Shown here piece by piece: positions 1-10,529 of a stretch of DNA of 64,000 bases. Origin of the DNA: Gracilibacillus lacisalsi DSM 19029 (GTDB lineage: Bacteria > Bacillota > Bacilli > Bacillales > Amphibacillaceae). The number at the start of each line of letters is the position of its first letter. Within the stretch, counting starts at the first letter, position 1. The stretch covers positions 1-64,000 of the forward strand of contig NZ_KB898674.1 of NCBI RefSeq assembly GCF_000377765.1, given 5' to 3'. The position numbers and the translations under genes were made by a program. The notes beneath the pieces were generated by a model. The model was not told the origin of the DNA, ran no database searches, and was given only the letters and a program-made list of their open reading frames with translations.

Positions 1-187
1 TCCTACGGGATGATTTTCGACTAAGATCCACTTTGGTAAGCGCTCTTTGCTTACCAAAGTTAGCTTAGGCGAAAATCCCGTGGAAAGGGAAGTGGACAGC
101 CGCAGCGATGGTTTCCTGTACATGCTATTTCCAAATGGCTACTATGCTTACAAATGCGTTAATACCGCAGAATATATACTTCCTTAC
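1..187. repeat. Long-palindrome dispersed repeat, copy 1 (cut by window edge)
   Basis: This stretch matches 55304-55491 at roughly nine of ten positions in the same orientation. It contains complementary arms, for example ATTTTC with GAAAAT and TTGGTAAG with CTTACCAA, so it could fold into a long stem. The left outer arm seen in the second copy lies outside the window. The element sits just beyond the icd terminator. It carries no credible reading frame. Confidence 0.85.
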
Positions 188-199
188 CTTTTAACATAG

Positions 200-228
200 A
201 AAAAGCACCGGTTATCCGGTGCTTTTTT
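200..228 (-). terminator. Intrinsic terminator of citZ-icd
   Basis: A GCACCGG stem with a TTAT loop is flanked by A and T runs. Read on the minus strand it directly follows the icd stop codon, so it should end the citZ-icd transcript. In B. subtilis mdh follows icd in the same operon; here transcription appears to stop first. Confidence 0.9.
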
Positions 229-229
229 C

Positions 230-1495
230 TTAGTCCATATTTTTAATTAATTCATCAGCAAATTCTGATGTTTTCACTTCTGTTGCGCCATCCATTAGAC
301 GTGCAAAATCATATGTTACTACTTTAGAACCGATTGTTTTGTCCATAGATTTAAGGATTAATTCACCAGCTTCTCTCCATCCTAGGTGTTCAAGCATTAA
401 TACACCAGAAAGAATAACAGAAGATGGGTTTACTTTATCAAGACCAGCATATTTAGGAGCAGTACCGTGTGTAGCTTCAAAAATAGCATGACCTGATTCA
501 TAGTTGATGTTTGCACCTGGAGCAATACCGATACCACCAACTTGTGCAGCAAGTGCATCAGATACATAATCACCGTTTAAGTTCATTGTAGCAACTACAT
601 CAAATTCTTTTGGACGAGTAAGAATTTGCTGTAAGAAAATATCGGCAATCGCATCTTTTACAATAATACGGCCAGCTGCTTCCGCGTCAGCTTGTGCTTT
701 ATCAGCTGCGTCACGACCTTGTTCTTCAACGATTTTGTCATATTCAGCCCATGTGAATACTTTGTCACCGTATTCTTTTTCAGCTAATTCATAACCCCAG
801 TTTTTGAAAGAACCTTCTGTAAATTTCATAATGTTACCTTTATGTACTAGCGTAACACTCTTACGTCCTTCATTAATTGCATACTCAATTGCAGCACGTA
901 CAAGACGACTAGTTCCTTCTTTAGATACTGGTTTTACACCTAGACCAGAAGTTTCAGGGAAACGAATGTTTTCAACACCCATTTCATTTTGAAGGAAGTC
1001 GATTACTTTTTTCACTTCGTCAGATCCTTCTTGCCACTCAATACCAGCATAGATGTCCTCTGTGTTTTCACGGAAGATTACCATATCTGTATCTTCAGGA
1101 CGCTTAACAGGAGATGGTACACCTTCAAACCAGCGAACTGGACGCAAGCAAGTAAATAGATCTAATTTTTGACGTAATGCTACGTTTAAGGAACGGATAC
1201 CTCCACCGATTGGCGTAGTAAGAGGTCCTTTAATCGCAATTTTATAGTCACGAATTACATCAAGTGTTTCTTCTGGCAACCACTCACCAGTTTGGTTATA
1301 TGCTTTTTCACCAGCAAGAACTTCTTTCCATTCGATACCCTTTTCACCGTTATAAGCTTTTTCAACAGCAGCTTCTAAAACTCTGCTAGCTGCAGCCCAA
1401 ATATCTGGACCAGTTCCGTCCCCTTCGATAAAAGGAATGACTGGTTTATTAGGTGTTTGCACAACACCATTTTCTACAGTAATTTTTTCACCCAT
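230..1495 (-). CDS. icd: Isocitrate dehydrogenase (NADP+)
   Basis: This cytosolic TCA enzyme oxidatively decarboxylates isocitrate to 2-oxoglutarate and yields NADPH. The 421-residue length fits the bacterial NADP-dependent family. Visible motifs are GDGTGPD near residue 25, the substrate loop SLNVALRQ at 102-109 with the serine and arginine that contact isocitrate, and HGTAPKYAG in the C-terminal third. The ATG has an AGGAGG site ten bases upstream. It follows citZ after 54 bp with no terminator between, so the two are probably cotranscribed, and it ends at a strong terminator. No mdh follows within the window. Confidence 0.97.
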   Translation of the reverse strand: MGEKITVENGVVQTPNKPVIPFIEGDGTGPDIWAAASRVLEAAVEKAYNGEKGIEWKEVLAGEKAYNQTGEWLPEETLDVIRDYKIAIKGPLTTPIGGGIRSLNVALRQKLDLFTCLRPVRWFEGVPSPVKRPEDTDMVIFRENTEDIYAGIEWQEGSDEVKKVIDFLQNEMGVENIRFPETSGLGVKPVSKEGTSRLVRAAIEYAINEGRKSVTLVHKGNIMKFTEGSFKNWGYELAEKEYGDKVFTWAEYDKIVEEQGRDAADKAQADAEAAGRIIVKDAIADIFLQQILTRPKEFDVVATMNLNGDYVSDALAAQVGGIGIAPGANINYESGHAIFEATHGTAPKYAGLDKVNPSSVILSGVLMLEHLGWREAGELILKSMDKTIGSKVVTYDFARLMDGATEVKTSEFADELIKNMD

Positions 1496-1549
1496 AATTC
1501 ATATTCCTCCTAGATTCATAATATTTATATCATTTTCAAAAGAAAATGG

Positions 1550-2665
1550 TTAACGCTGATTGATATCCACGTATACTTGTTTTTGTGGACCTACATATTC
1601 TGCACGTGGTCTGATTAAACGGTTGTTTTCATATTGTTCTAAAATATGTGCAATCCAACCTGAAAAACGACTCATCGCAAAGATTGGTGTGTAAAGATCA
1701 TGTTTAATCCCTAAACTATGGTACACCGAAGCGGAATAGAAATCAACATTGGCAGGTAAGCCTTTTTCAGATTTAATATATTCTTCTATCTTTTCAGACA
1801 TTTCATACCATTTTTCCATTCCTTGCCGTGCTGTTAGTTCTTTGGACATTTTTTTCAAATGTTTTGCACGTGGGTCGCCCGTCTTATAGACACGGTGGCC
1901 CATACCCATGATCTTTTCTTTATTCGCCATTTTTTCTTTTACATATGGAATCGCATTATCGACTTCACCGATTTCAAGTAGCATCTCCATTACACGCTCA
2001 TTAGCACCACCGTGAAGCGGACCTTTAAGCGCACTAATTGCAGCAGTAATACCTGAATAAATATCTGATAATGTCGCGACACATACACGCGAAGTAAAAG
2101 TAGATGCATTTAATTCATGATCTGCATGAAGCACTAATGCTTTGTTAATTGCTTCTGTTTCTAGATCACTAGGCTCTTCCCCATTCAGCATATATAGGAA
2201 GTTTGCTGCATAGCTTAAGCCTTGCTTTGGTTGAATGATACCCTTTCCATCGCGAATGCGAGAAAAAGCGGTTACGACAGAAGCAACTTGTGCTTGCAAT
2301 CGCACAGCTTTACGCTTGTTTGCCTCATCTGTCATCTCATCAGCTTCCGGATCGTATAATCCAAGCAATGAAACAGCTGTTCTTAAAGCTGCCATTGGAT
2401 GAACATTATGTATATCATAAGACTTAAAATGTTCTACTACTCCATCTGGTAATGTCATATTTTCAATTAAGTCTTTTTCCAGCTCAGCTAACTCTTCTTT
2501 GTTTGGAAGCCTTTTATTCCATAATAAAAAGACAACTTCTTCAAAGCTAGCATTTTCTGCCAAGTCATCAATCGTATAACCGACATATGTGAGCTGGTCA
2601 TCAATAATGGAACTTACCTTTGATTCTGCTGCTACTACCCCTTCAAGTCCTTTCGTTGTTGACAT
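1550..2665 (-). CDS. citZ: Citrate synthase
   Basis: This enzyme condenses acetyl-CoA and oxaloacetate to citrate, the entry step of the TCA cycle. At 371 residues it is the short Gram-positive type. The expected catalytic residues are visible: His218 in GPLHGGANE, His257 in MGHRVY and Asp308 in NVDFYSAS, with the ADHELNAST segment at 181-189. The start has an AAGGAG site. It is the first gene before icd. A sigma-A-like promoter, a cre-like sequence and a 30-bp dyad lie upstream, consistent with the carbon and citrate control known for citZ in Bacillus; the actual regulators here are inferred. Confidence 0.97.
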   Translation of the reverse strand: MSTTKGLEGVVAAESKVSSIIDDQLTYVGYTIDDLAENASFEEVVFLLWNKRLPNKEELAELEKDLIENMTLPDGVVEHFKSYDIHNVHPMAALRTAVSLLGLYDPEADEMTDEANKRKAVRLQAQVASVVTAFSRIRDGKGIIQPKQGLSYAANFLYMLNGEEPSDLETEAINKALVLHADHELNASTFTSRVCVATLSDIYSGITAAISALKGPLHGGANERVMEMLLEIGEVDNAIPYVKEKMANKEKIMGMGHRVYKTGDPRAKHLKKMSKELTARQGMEKWYEMSEKIEEYIKSEKGLPANVDFYSASVYHSLGIKHDLYTPIFAMSRFSGWIAHILEQYENNRLIRPRAEYVGPQKQVYVDINQR

Positions 2666-2698
2666 AACATCCCTCTCCTTTTCTTATCCAAATTGCTT

Positions 2699-2728
2699 TT
2701 ATTTCTATCGTTCAAGCGATAAAAATAA
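2699..2728. promoter_or_regulatory. Dyad in the citZ leader, candidate operator
   Basis: Two 12-bp arms, TTATTTCTATCG and CGATAAAAATAA, differ from perfect symmetry at one or two positions and flank TTCAAG. The dyad lies downstream of the predicted -10 and upstream of the ribosome site. It may bind a citrate-responsive LysR regulator such as CcpC, or act as an RNA hairpin. The assignment is inference. Confidence 0.45.
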
Positions 2729-2754
2729 TGGTGCTTTTGAACATCCCCATGCCT

Positions 2755-2783
2755 ATTATAAACAAACAAAAAAAGATAGTAAA
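2755..2783 (-). promoter_or_regulatory. Sigma-A-type promoter of citZ
   Basis: On the minus strand TTTACT and TATAAT are separated by 17 bp, about 90 bp upstream of the citZ start. It is the only well-spaced match that I see in the gap. Confidence 0.65.
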
Positions 2784-2797
2784 TGAAAACGATTAAA
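2784..2797. promoter_or_regulatory. cre-like site next to the citZ -35 box
   Basis: TGAAAACGATTAAA matches 13 of 14 positions of the catabolite-response consensus TGWNANCGNTNNCA. It abuts the -35 box, where bound CcpA would be expected to repress. Repression of citZ by CcpA is known in B. subtilis; its use here is inferred. Confidence 0.45.
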
Positions 2798-2844
2798 ATT
2801 TATCATATAATCTTGTTTTCTCTCATAGCTTGTATTACCTTTCC

Positions 2845-3315
2845 TTACTTAAGAAATGGAAGTGCGTCAAGCATTCTGATAATAACATATGCAATGCCTG
2901 CGCCGATTAATGGACCTACTGCAACACCTTGAAACGCTACAACGGCAATGATAGTACCAATTACTAATGCAGTTGTGATCTCGGGATCATTTGCTAACAA
3001 TGAAAGTCCATGTTTGGCAACGACTGCTACAAAAATACCAGCAATAAGGGCCACCCAGGCATGATACGACTTTACACTTTGCAATAAATCTTTAAACCCA
3101 ATCTCACCTGTTGCAATCGGGATTAACACAGCAACTGTTATGATGATGACACCCCAGCCAATTCCTTTATCTTGTATGTATGGAAAAAGCTTGTCATCAA
3201 TTTTTAATAATTTCATGCCAAAAAGTATATATACAGCTACCATAATAGCCTGATTTTTTGCAATGTACCCTAGCAAAAATAATATGAGTAAAAAAATCGT
3301 TGAACTACTTAACAT
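2845..3315 (-). CDS. ytwI: DUF441 membrane protein (YtwI family)
   Basis: The 156-residue protein is almost entirely hydrophobic, with four or five predicted membrane segments near residues 5-25, 50-70, 85-105 and 115-150. Composition, length and place beside citZ and ytvI match the YtwI/DUF441 family of Bacillus. The family has no established biochemical function. The ATG has a GGAGG site seven bases upstream. The gene diverges from ytvI. Confidence 0.85.
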   Translation of the reverse strand: MLSSSTIFLLILFLLGYIAKNQAIMVAVYILFGMKLLKIDDKLFPYIQDKGIGWGVIIITVAVLIPIATGEIGFKDLLQSVKSYHAWVALIAGIFVAVVAKHGLSLLANDPEITTALVIGTIIAVVAFQGVAVGPLIGAGIAYVIIRMLDALPFLK

Positions 3316-3411
3316 AACATGTCCTCCACTGCATTCTAACCAATGCTTATCTTATCACAAAGTGCTAAATTTTTAAAAAAATAACCTCTGATTTCAAAGG
3401 AGACTTCCAAT

Positions 3412-4536
3412 ATGATGAACAGGCAAATGTTACTAAGGATCTTTTACCTGATTGCTATTCTTTCTGCGTTGTTATTAACCGCTTATCTAATTATCCAATT
3501 TCTATTTCCGTTCTTTTTGGCTTGTATATTTGCCATTCTTTTGTATCCAGTTATTCAATTAATGCATGTTCATCTCAAAATCCCTTATGTACTCAGCTGT
3601 CTATTGGGAATAGTAATCGCTATCGTTAGTACGATTATGGCACTATTTTTTATTGGTGTGGAATTATTACAAGGAATTATTTATTTAGCAAAATGGATTC
3701 CAGATAATCTCCGATTTTTACTGGAACAGTCTATGAATCATTTTAATCAATGGGTTCAACCGCTCATTCAAAAGGCAAATCAATATATCCATAGTCTGCC
3801 TGAAGAACAACATACCATTATTGAAGAACAATTAGCCGAAATAAGTATAAGTATTGCCGATCAAATCGCCTATTTATTAGAGATCATCTTGAATTGGCTT
3901 GGAAACCAAGTATCCAGTTTACCTGGATCTGTCATGATCTTAATTTTTTCTTTCTTATGTACTTTTTTTATATGTAAAGATTGGGACAAGTTCTATCAAT
4001 ATGTTGCGAAAAAAGTCCCTTTATCATTCATCGAAATTACACAAACTGTTTCTAAACAAATAAAGTCAAAGATCATTCGCTATTTAAAAGCACAATTAAT
4101 ACTAATTTCCATTACTTTCACTATTATCCTGATAGGGTTAAGCTTATTTCAAATTAAACATGCTTTTACAATAGCTATTCTGATGGCATTAGTAGATCTA
4201 TTACCGATATTAGGAACGGGGATTATTTTTGTACCATGGAGTTTATATTTATTTATGACAGGAGAAACGACTTTGGCTATCTGCTTATTTTCACTTTATT
4301 TGTTCGTCATTCTACAAAGGCAAATACTAGAGCCAAAAATCGTTTCCAATGCTTTGGGGATTCATCCAATCTTGACGATTACGACCATCTACTTAGGTTT
4401 TCAACTATTTGGCGTTAAAGGAATATGGCTAGGACCAGCTATCCTATTTGTTGGAAAAGCATGTAGTGAAGCCAACCTGTTCCAAATCCTTTGGCAATAC
4501 ATTAAGCATAATCGGATTAGCGTCGATAAATCGTGA
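3412..4536 (+). CDS. ytvI: AI-2E family membrane transporter (YtvI)
   Basis: This 374-residue polytopic protein has two N-terminal helices, a third near residues 60-85, an amphipathic hydrophilic stretch at about 90-165, and further helices to the C-terminus. That layout is typical of the AI-2E transporter superfamily. The family includes exporters and Na+/H+ antiporters, so the substrate cannot be named. The place opposite fxsA and ytwI matches B. subtilis ytvI. Its 3' end overlaps the fxsA 3' end by 20 bp in convergent orientation, leaving no room for a terminator between them. Confidence 0.88.
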   Translation: MMNRQMLLRIFYLIAILSALLLTAYLIIQFLFPFFLACIFAILLYPVIQLMHVHLKIPYVLSCLLGIVIAIVSTIMALFFIGVELLQGIIYLAKWIPDNLRFLLEQSMNHFNQWVQPLIQKANQYIHSLPEEQHTIIEEQLAEISISIADQIAYLLEIILNWLGNQVSSLPGSVMILIFSFLCTFFICKDWDKFYQYVAKKVPLSFIEITQTVSKQIKSKIIRYLKAQLILISITFTIILIGLSLFQIKHAFTIAILMALVDLLPILGTGIIFVPWSLYLFMTGETTLAICLFSLYLFVILQRQILEPKIVSNALGIHPILTITTIYLGFQLFGVKGIWLGPAILFVGKACSEANLFQILWQYIKHNRISVDKS

Positions 4537-4909
4537 ATCTCCCACTATCCATCCATTTACGTGCGATGTTTTGGAACATATTTTTAAACGGTCTTCTCGT
4601 GAAAGGAATTAACAGACAAAAACCGATAGCATCTGTTATAAACCCTGGAGTTAACAGGACGACACCACCAATTAAAATACAAATCCCGTCAAAAATGGAG
4701 TCCTGTGGTGCATATCCCATACTCATAGACTCTCTTGCCTTTCTTAATGTTTCTAAACCTTGTTGTTTAGCTAACCAAGCACCAATCACTCCGGTTAATA
4801 TAATCAATAGAATGAGCCACCATGGACCAATATAGCCACCTGCCCAAACAAAAATACCAATTTCCAATGCCGGAACTACCAAAATAAATAAAAGTAACCA
4901 ACGAAACAT
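4517..4909 (-). CDS. fxsA: FxsA family membrane protein
   Basis: This 130-residue membrane protein begins with hydrophobic segments near residues 1-20 and 28-45, and has a later pair at 75-100. The FxsA hallmarks GWLxKQQG-like (here GAWLAKQQG) and GVVLLTPGFITDAIGFCLLIP are visible. In E. coli, FxsA overproduction relieves phage T7 exclusion by the F plasmid; the normal role in Bacillus is unknown. It lies downstream of pyk, beyond the pyk terminator, as in B. subtilis. Its tail overlaps the ytvI tail. Confidence 0.92.
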   Translation of the reverse strand: MFRWLLLFILVVPALEIGIFVWAGGYIGPWWLILLIILTGVIGAWLAKQQGLETLRKARESMSMGYAPQDSIFDGICILIGGVVLLTPGFITDAIGFCLLIPFTRRPFKNMFQNIARKWMDSGRFTIYRR

Positions 4910-5003
4910 AGTATCACCCTTTTTTCGATTAAGAAAACTTAGTTTGTCGCTATATAGTGACGAAACCCTCGTTTTCTTGTACTATCTTAAAATCTGAAAG
5001 TGT

Positions 5004-5038
5004 AAAAATAGAGAAGAAGGTAACCTTCTTCTCTATTT
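5004..5038 (-). terminator. Intrinsic terminator after pyk
   Basis: A 15-bp stem, AAATAGAGAAGAAGG with CCTTCTTCTCTATTT, has a TAA loop and a T run on the minus strand. It directly follows the pyk stop. Confidence 0.9.
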
Positions 5039-5045
5039 CTCCACC

Positions 5046-6806
5046 TTATAATACACTAGCATGACCAGCGTAAATATCACCTTTTTGTGCGTCAATCGTG
5101 ATATCTTGTCCATCATTAATCAATTCAATTGCTCTTTCTACACCTACGATCACCGGAATACCTAAGCTAAGACCGACAACTGCTGCATGAGAAGTCAAGC
5201 CACCTTCTTCTGTAATAATTCCCCCGGCTTTCTCGATAGATGGCATCATGTCTTTGTCTGTACCATAAGTGACAATGATATCATCTTGCTTTACTTTTAA
5301 CTTAGCTTCTTCTGCATCTTTACAAATTACGGCTCGTCCGTAAGTACTACCTTTACCAACACCTTGACCTTTAGCCAAAACATCTCCAATTACATGGATT
5401 TTTAGCAAGTTAGTTGTACCACTTTCCCCAACTGGAACACCGGCAGTAATGATGACACGGTCACCGCGTTTGAAATGGTTAGTTTTTAACCCTTGTTCTA
5501 TTGCTTCTTCCAACACGTCGTCTGTAGTATGTGCTAGTGTACCAACAATGGTTTCAACACCCCATACTAACGCTAATCTTCTGCTTACTTGCTCATCAAA
5601 AGTAACAGCAATAATAGGTGATTCTGGACGATATTTCGAAATCATACGAGCTGTAAAGCCACTAACTGTTGGTGTTAAAATGGCATCAACATTTAGATTC
5701 ATTGCTGAATGATTAACAGATTGACTAATTGCATCAGTAATGGTAACGTCTGACGCTTTGGAACGAAGGTCAAGCATCGCTTTATGATCTATCGCTGTTT
5801 CTGCTTTCTTCGCAATATTACTCATTGTTTCTACCGCTTCAATTGGGTAGTCACCAGCAGCAGTCTCACCTGAAAGCATAATGGCGTCTGTTCCATCTAG
5901 AATCGCATTGGCAACGTCTGATGCTTCTGCTCTTGTTGGTCTTGGATTTCGTTGCATAGAATCAAGCATTTGAGTTGCTGTAATAACTGGTTTACCAGCA
6001 TTGTTACATTTATAGATCATTTCTTTTTGAACAAGTGGAACTTCCTCTGGCGGAATTTCAACACCTAAGTCACCACGTGCAACCATTAATCCGTCACTTA
6101 CTTGGAGAATGGCATCTAAGTTATCGACACCTTCTTGGTTCTCTATTTTAGGAATAATTTGGATATGTGTTGCATCCTGTTCTTCCAATAATCCTCTAAT
6201 TTCCAACACATCTGATGCACGTCGAACAAAGGAAGCAGCTATAAAATCAACGCCTTGCTCAATCCCAAATTTAATATCTGCTGCATCTTTTTCTGTGATA
6301 CCTGGTAGATTTACACTTACATTTGGAACGTTAACACCTTTTTTATTTTTTAGTAATCCAGAGTTTAACGCTACTGTTTTTAATTCGTTTCTATCTTTAA
6401 GAATTTCTGTAACCTCAAGAGCTATTAAACCATCATCTAATAGTAATTTAGACCCTACTCCGACATCATGAATTAGTTGCGGATAAGTTACTGAAATTCG
6501 TTCATCGTTTCCTTCAATATCATCCATTGAAACATACACGGTATTACCTTTAACAATATCAGCTTTTCCATCTTTTAAAGTACCTGTACGAATTTCAGGA
6601 CCCTTCGTATCTAATAAAATGGCAACTGTTTTCCCTAATTTTTTCGCAGCATTACGAATGTTTTTAATTCTTGCTCCATGCTCATCAAAATCTCCATGGG
6701 AGAAATTTAGACGGGCAACATTCATCCCTGCCTCAATCAATTGTTCTAATTTTTCTTCTGATTCTGATGCTGGTCCAATCGTACAAACGATCTTAGTTCT
6801 TCTCAT
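5046..6806 (-). CDS. pyk: Pyruvate kinase with C-terminal PEP-utiliser domain
   Basis: This enzyme transfers phosphate from phosphoenolpyruvate to ADP in the last step of glycolysis. The barrel core is evident from [14 protein letters not shown] at the start, ARLNFSHG, and the [12 protein letters not shown] and [10 protein letters not shown] stretches. At 586 residues it is longer than the enteric enzyme of about 470. The extra C-terminal domain carries [11 protein letters not shown] with His540, resembling the phosphohistidine domain of PEP synthase. This extension is typical of Bacillus pyruvate kinases. It follows pfkA after 60 bp, so the two probably form an operon, closed by the terminator downstream. 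Confidence 0.98.
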   Translation of the reverse strand: MRRTKIVCTIGPASESEEKLEQLIEAGMNVARLNFSHGDFDEHGARIKNIRNAAKKLGKTVAILLDTKGPEIRTGTLKDGKADIVKGNTVYVSMDDIEGNDERISVTYPQLIHDVGVGSKLLLDDGLIALEVTEILKDRNELKTVALNSGLLKNKKGVNVPNVSVNLPGITEKDAADIKFGIEQGVDFIAASFVRRASDVLEIRGLLEEQDATHIQIIPKIENQEGVDNLDAILQVSDGLMVARGDLGVEIPPEEVPLVQKEMIYKCNNAGKPVITATQMLDSMQRNPRPTRAEASDVANAILDGTDAIMLSGETAAGDYPIEAVETMSNIAKKAETAIDHKAMLDLRSKASDVTITDAISQSVNHSAMNLNVDAILTPTVSGFTARMISKYRPESPIIAVTFDEQVSRRLALVWGVETIVGTLAHTTDDVLEEAIEQGLKTNHFKRGDRVIITAGVPVGESGTTNLLKIHVIGDVLAKGQGVGKGSTYGRAVICKDAEEAKLKVKQDDIIVTYGTDKDMMPSIEKAGGIITEEGGLTSHAAVVGLSLGIPVIVGVERAIELINDGQDITIDAQKGDIYAGHASVL

Positions 6807-6866
6807 TTTGCTTCCTCCTTCAATCTCTAAACCCTATTATGACTATGTGTTTCGATATTTATTTAA

Positions 6867-7910
<1,044 letters not shown>

Positions 7911-7915
7911 CTAAG

Positions 7916-7943
7916 ATTATACATGAAATAAAAACGAAACTCA
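7916..7943 (-). promoter_or_regulatory. Possible pfkA-pyk promoter
   Basis: On the minus strand TGAGTT and TATAAT are 16 bp apart and end about 90 bp upstream of the TTG start. The -10 is perfect but the -35 is weak, and the region is AT-rich, so other starts are possible. Confidence 0.4.
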
Positions 7944-8617
7944 CCCCTAAACATTATAATTTTAGCTTATTTCTCTCCACATTGAAAGTTTTTTTGTTTT
8001 TTTATCGTTTATCAAATTCAAAAACTCTATTTATCTTTATATTAAATAGTATTAGATATAATATATACTGCGAAGTAATGAAAATACTGTTTGTTCGAAA
8101 CGTATTTTACAGTCACCTATGAAGTAATTTTGACATTCATCGTGATCATAACCGCTACTCCTGCTCCTCACTTCCCTTACCTTAATATGATCGTTTATCC
8201 TCGGAAGAGAAGACTTTTCCTCGGAATAGGACGGCGCTTCCGGGGATATCTCCTTCTCTTCCCTGGATATAGGCGATTATCCTCGGAAGAGAAGACTTTT
8301 TCCTTGGAACAGCACGGCGCTTCCGGGGATATCTCCTTCTCTTCCCTGGATATAGGCGATTATCTCTCGGAAGAGAAGACTTTTTCCTCGGAACAGGACA
8401 GCTCTTCCGGGGATAATCCCTTCCGCAGGGTTTGAATGATGGCATAGAAAACAATACGAAAGTAATTATGCATTGAGTAGATGTTGTACTTGCTCCCAAG
8501 GAAGTATTCTGCCAGGCGGATTGTCTGCGCTCTCCTAAGGAAGATTGGAAGAGAGCAAATCGTTGTCACTTTACTTCATATATATTTTCCGCACTATTTT
8601 CACAAACGCAATTAGAA
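7944..8617. other. Gene-free stretch upstream of pfkA
   Basis: No supported gene lies here. The pfkA-proximal 200 bp is very AT-rich. The middle holds the GC-richer tandem repeat described separately. The distal part has CTCCCAAGGAAG and CTCCTAAGGAAG, which resemble the repeat motif. The predicted reading frames across the repeat change frame from unit to unit and look non-coding. Confidence 0.7.
8196..8420. repeat. Tandem repeat, 82-84 bp unit, about 2.7 copies
   Basis: TCGGAAGAGA recurs at 8201, 8283 and 8367, giving periods of 82 and 84 bp. Each unit holds CTTCCGGGGATA, and the first two hold CTTCTCTTCCCTGGATATAGG. AGAGAAG and CTTCTCT within a unit are complementary, so each could fold as a hairpin. 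Because the periods are not both multiples of three, a coding repeat is unlikely. Confidence 0.85.
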
Positions 8618-8644
8618 AAACCTCTCCTGAAGTTGGAGAGGTTT
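8618..8644 (-). terminator. Intrinsic terminator of accDA
   Basis: AAACCTCTCC and GGAGAGGTTT flank a seven-base loop, followed on the minus strand by T residues. It lies just beyond the accA stop. Confidence 0.85.
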
Positions 8645-8652
8645 ATTTGAAT

Positions 8653-9627
8653 TTAGACTTCTACTTTTTCTATGGATGATTGGACTTCACCGATTTGTTT
8701 GTACTTTTCCCATCGCTTTTCGAGTAGAGAAGTTTCACTTTCCTCTTCTAACTCTCGTAACGAATCATCTAATACTTTGCTGATGCTTAATGCTTGGGTG
8801 ATCTTGTCACGGTGTGCTCCACCAAGTGGTTCTGGTATCACCTCATCAATAACACCTAATGCTTTTAAATCAGAAGCAGTTATTTTTAACGATTTTGCAG
8901 CTTTTTCTGCTTGTCCCGAATCTTTCCAAAGCAAAGCAGCTGCACCTTCTGGAGAGATAACGGAGTAAGTGGAATTTTCTAGCATGTGAATTCGGTCTCC
9001 TACACCAATACCTAAAGCTCCACCACTTCCACCTTCACCAATTACCACACAGATAATTGGGACTTTAATACCTGCCATCTCCATCAAGTTTCTAGCTATT
9101 GCTTCACTTTGACCACGTTCTTCTGCAGCTTTACCTGGATAAGCACCTTTGGTATCAATAAAAGTAATAATCGGTCTGTTGAACTTCTCTGCTTGTTTCA
9201 TGTGGCGCAATGCTTTTCGGTACCCTTCAGGGTGAGGACTTCCAAAATTACGTTTAATATTATCTTTCGTATTTTTACCACGTTGTTGTCCAATAATTGT
9301 AACAGGCTTTCCTTTGTATTTGGCGATTCCTGCAACAATCGCTTCGTCATCACCGAAAAAACGATCTCCATGAAATTCAATAAAATTAGTAAATAATTGC
9401 TCAATATAGTCTAATGAAGTAGGTCGTTCTGCGTGACGTGCGATTTGTACACGATCCCAAGGTTTTAACTTCCCGTAAATTTCATTTTCTAATTTAGCTA
9501 GACGTTCTTCCATTTTACTTATTTCATCAGATAAATCTATATCACTGTCTTTTGTCATAGCTTTTAATTCTTCTATTTTTTCCCGTAATTCAATAACAGG
9601 TTTCTCAAACTCCAGCACTTGTTTCAA
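8653..9627 (-). CDS. accA: Acetyl-CoA carboxylase, carboxyltransferase alpha subunit
   Basis: With AccD it forms the carboxyltransferase that moves CO2 from biotin to acetyl-CoA, making malonyl-CoA for fatty acid synthesis. I choose the TTG start at 9627, which has GGAGGTG six bases upstream and gives 324 residues beginning [14 protein letters not shown]. The alternative ATG at 9648 has its ribosome site out of place. Family sequences [16 protein letters not shown] and [16 protein letters not shown] are present in the crotonase-like fold. It overlaps the end of accD by 23 bp, so translation of the two is probably coupled. Confidence 0.95.
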   Translation of the reverse strand: MKQVLEFEKPVIELREKIEELKAMTKDSDIDLSDEISKMEERLAKLENEIYGKLKPWDRVQIARHAERPTSLDYIEQLFTNFIEFHGDRFFGDDEAIVAGIAKYKGKPVTIIGQQRGKNTKDNIKRNFGSPHPEGYRKALRHMKQAEKFNRPIITFIDTKGAYPGKAAEERGQSEAIARNLMEMAGIKVPIICVVIGEGGSGGALGIGVGDRIHMLENSTYSVISPEGAAALLWKDSGQAEKAAKSLKITASDLKALGVIDEVIPEPLGGAHRDKITQALSISKVLDDSLRELEEESETSLLEKRWEKYKQIGEVQSSIEKVEV

Positions 9628-10477
9628 CTGTTTCACCTCCATATCCATGGATATCCAGTATCGTTCCTAATGTATCTCGCATCTCCGAGCGTGAAATTAC
9701 TTTATCGACTTGTCCATGTTTCAACTGAAATTCAGCTGTTTGAAAATCTTTTGGTAGCTTTTCACGAATAGTTTGTTCAATAATTCGTCTACCAGCAAAA
9801 CCGATTAGTGCACCTGGCTCAGCGAAATTGTAATCTCCAATCGAAGCAAAACTAGCAGATACCCCACCTGTAGTAGGATTTGTCATCACAGATATAAATA
9901 AACCATTTTCACTATGCAAGCGTTGAATGGAAATGGACGTCTTCGCCATCTGCATCAAACTTAATATACCTTCCTGCATACGAGCGCCACCTGAGGCAGT
10001 GAAAATGATAATCGGCATTTTTTCTTTACGAGCTCGCTCTATCGCTCTTGCAATTTTTTCGCCTACAACAGATCCCATACTTCCCATTCGAAAACGTGAA
10101 TCCATAATTGCGATTGCAGTTCTGCTCTCGTGTATTTTACCTTCACCAGTTACTACAGCTTCATTTAATCCAGTTTTTATACGATCTTTTTCTAATTTTT
10201 CTTCATATTGAGGAAATTGTAGTGGATTTTGCGATAATAAGTCTTTATCCCATTCCTCAAAACTACCTTCATCAAATAAACTGTTAATACGGTCATATGC
10301 AGAAATTTGATGATGATGTCCACACTCCGGGCAGACATTTAAATTTTTTATAAGCTCTTTTTGATAAAATATTTTTTTGCATCCACTGCATTTTTGCATC
10401 AAACCTTCTGGTACATCTTTCTTTGCATTCTCACCAGGAATGGAAGCATATTTTTTCTTTTTTCCAAACATCAACAA
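9605..10477 (-). CDS. accD: Acetyl-CoA carboxylase, carboxyltransferase beta subunit
   Basis: This is the zinc-ribbon-bearing partner of AccA. The TTG at 10477 is preceded by AAGGAGG at eight bases and gives 290 residues, the length of the B. subtilis protein, which I recall also starts at TTG. The four zinc cysteines are Cys30, Cys33, Cys49 and Cys52. The crotonase-fold core shows [22 protein letters not shown] and [11 protein letters not shown]. It lies between the gntR regulator and accA, all on the minus strand. That arrangement suggests an operon run from the promoter upstream of gntR. Confidence 0.95.
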   Translation of the reverse strand: MLMFGKKKKYASIPGENAKKDVPEGLMQKCSGCKKIFYQKELIKNLNVCPECGHHHQISAYDRINSLFDEGSFEEWDKDLLSQNPLQFPQYEEKLEKDRIKTGLNEAVVTGEGKIHESRTAIAIMDSRFRMGSMGSVVGEKIARAIERARKEKMPIIIFTASGGARMQEGILSLMQMAKTSISIQRLHSENGLFISVMTNPTTGGVSASFASIGDYNFAEPGALIGFAGRRIIEQTIREKLPKDFQTAEFQLKHGQVDKVISRSEMRDTLGTILDIHGYGGETVETSAGV

Positions 10478-10529
10478 GGAAGATTCCTCCTTCTTCATTA
10501 CACTACAATGTATTCAAATCTAAAATTGC

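Noticed and set aside
8091-8569. Overlapping reading frames across the tandem repeat with repeating peptide motifs
   Set aside because: The repeat periods of 82 and 84 bp shift the frame between units, both strands are equally open, and no ribosome site is present. The frames are a by-product of the repeat.
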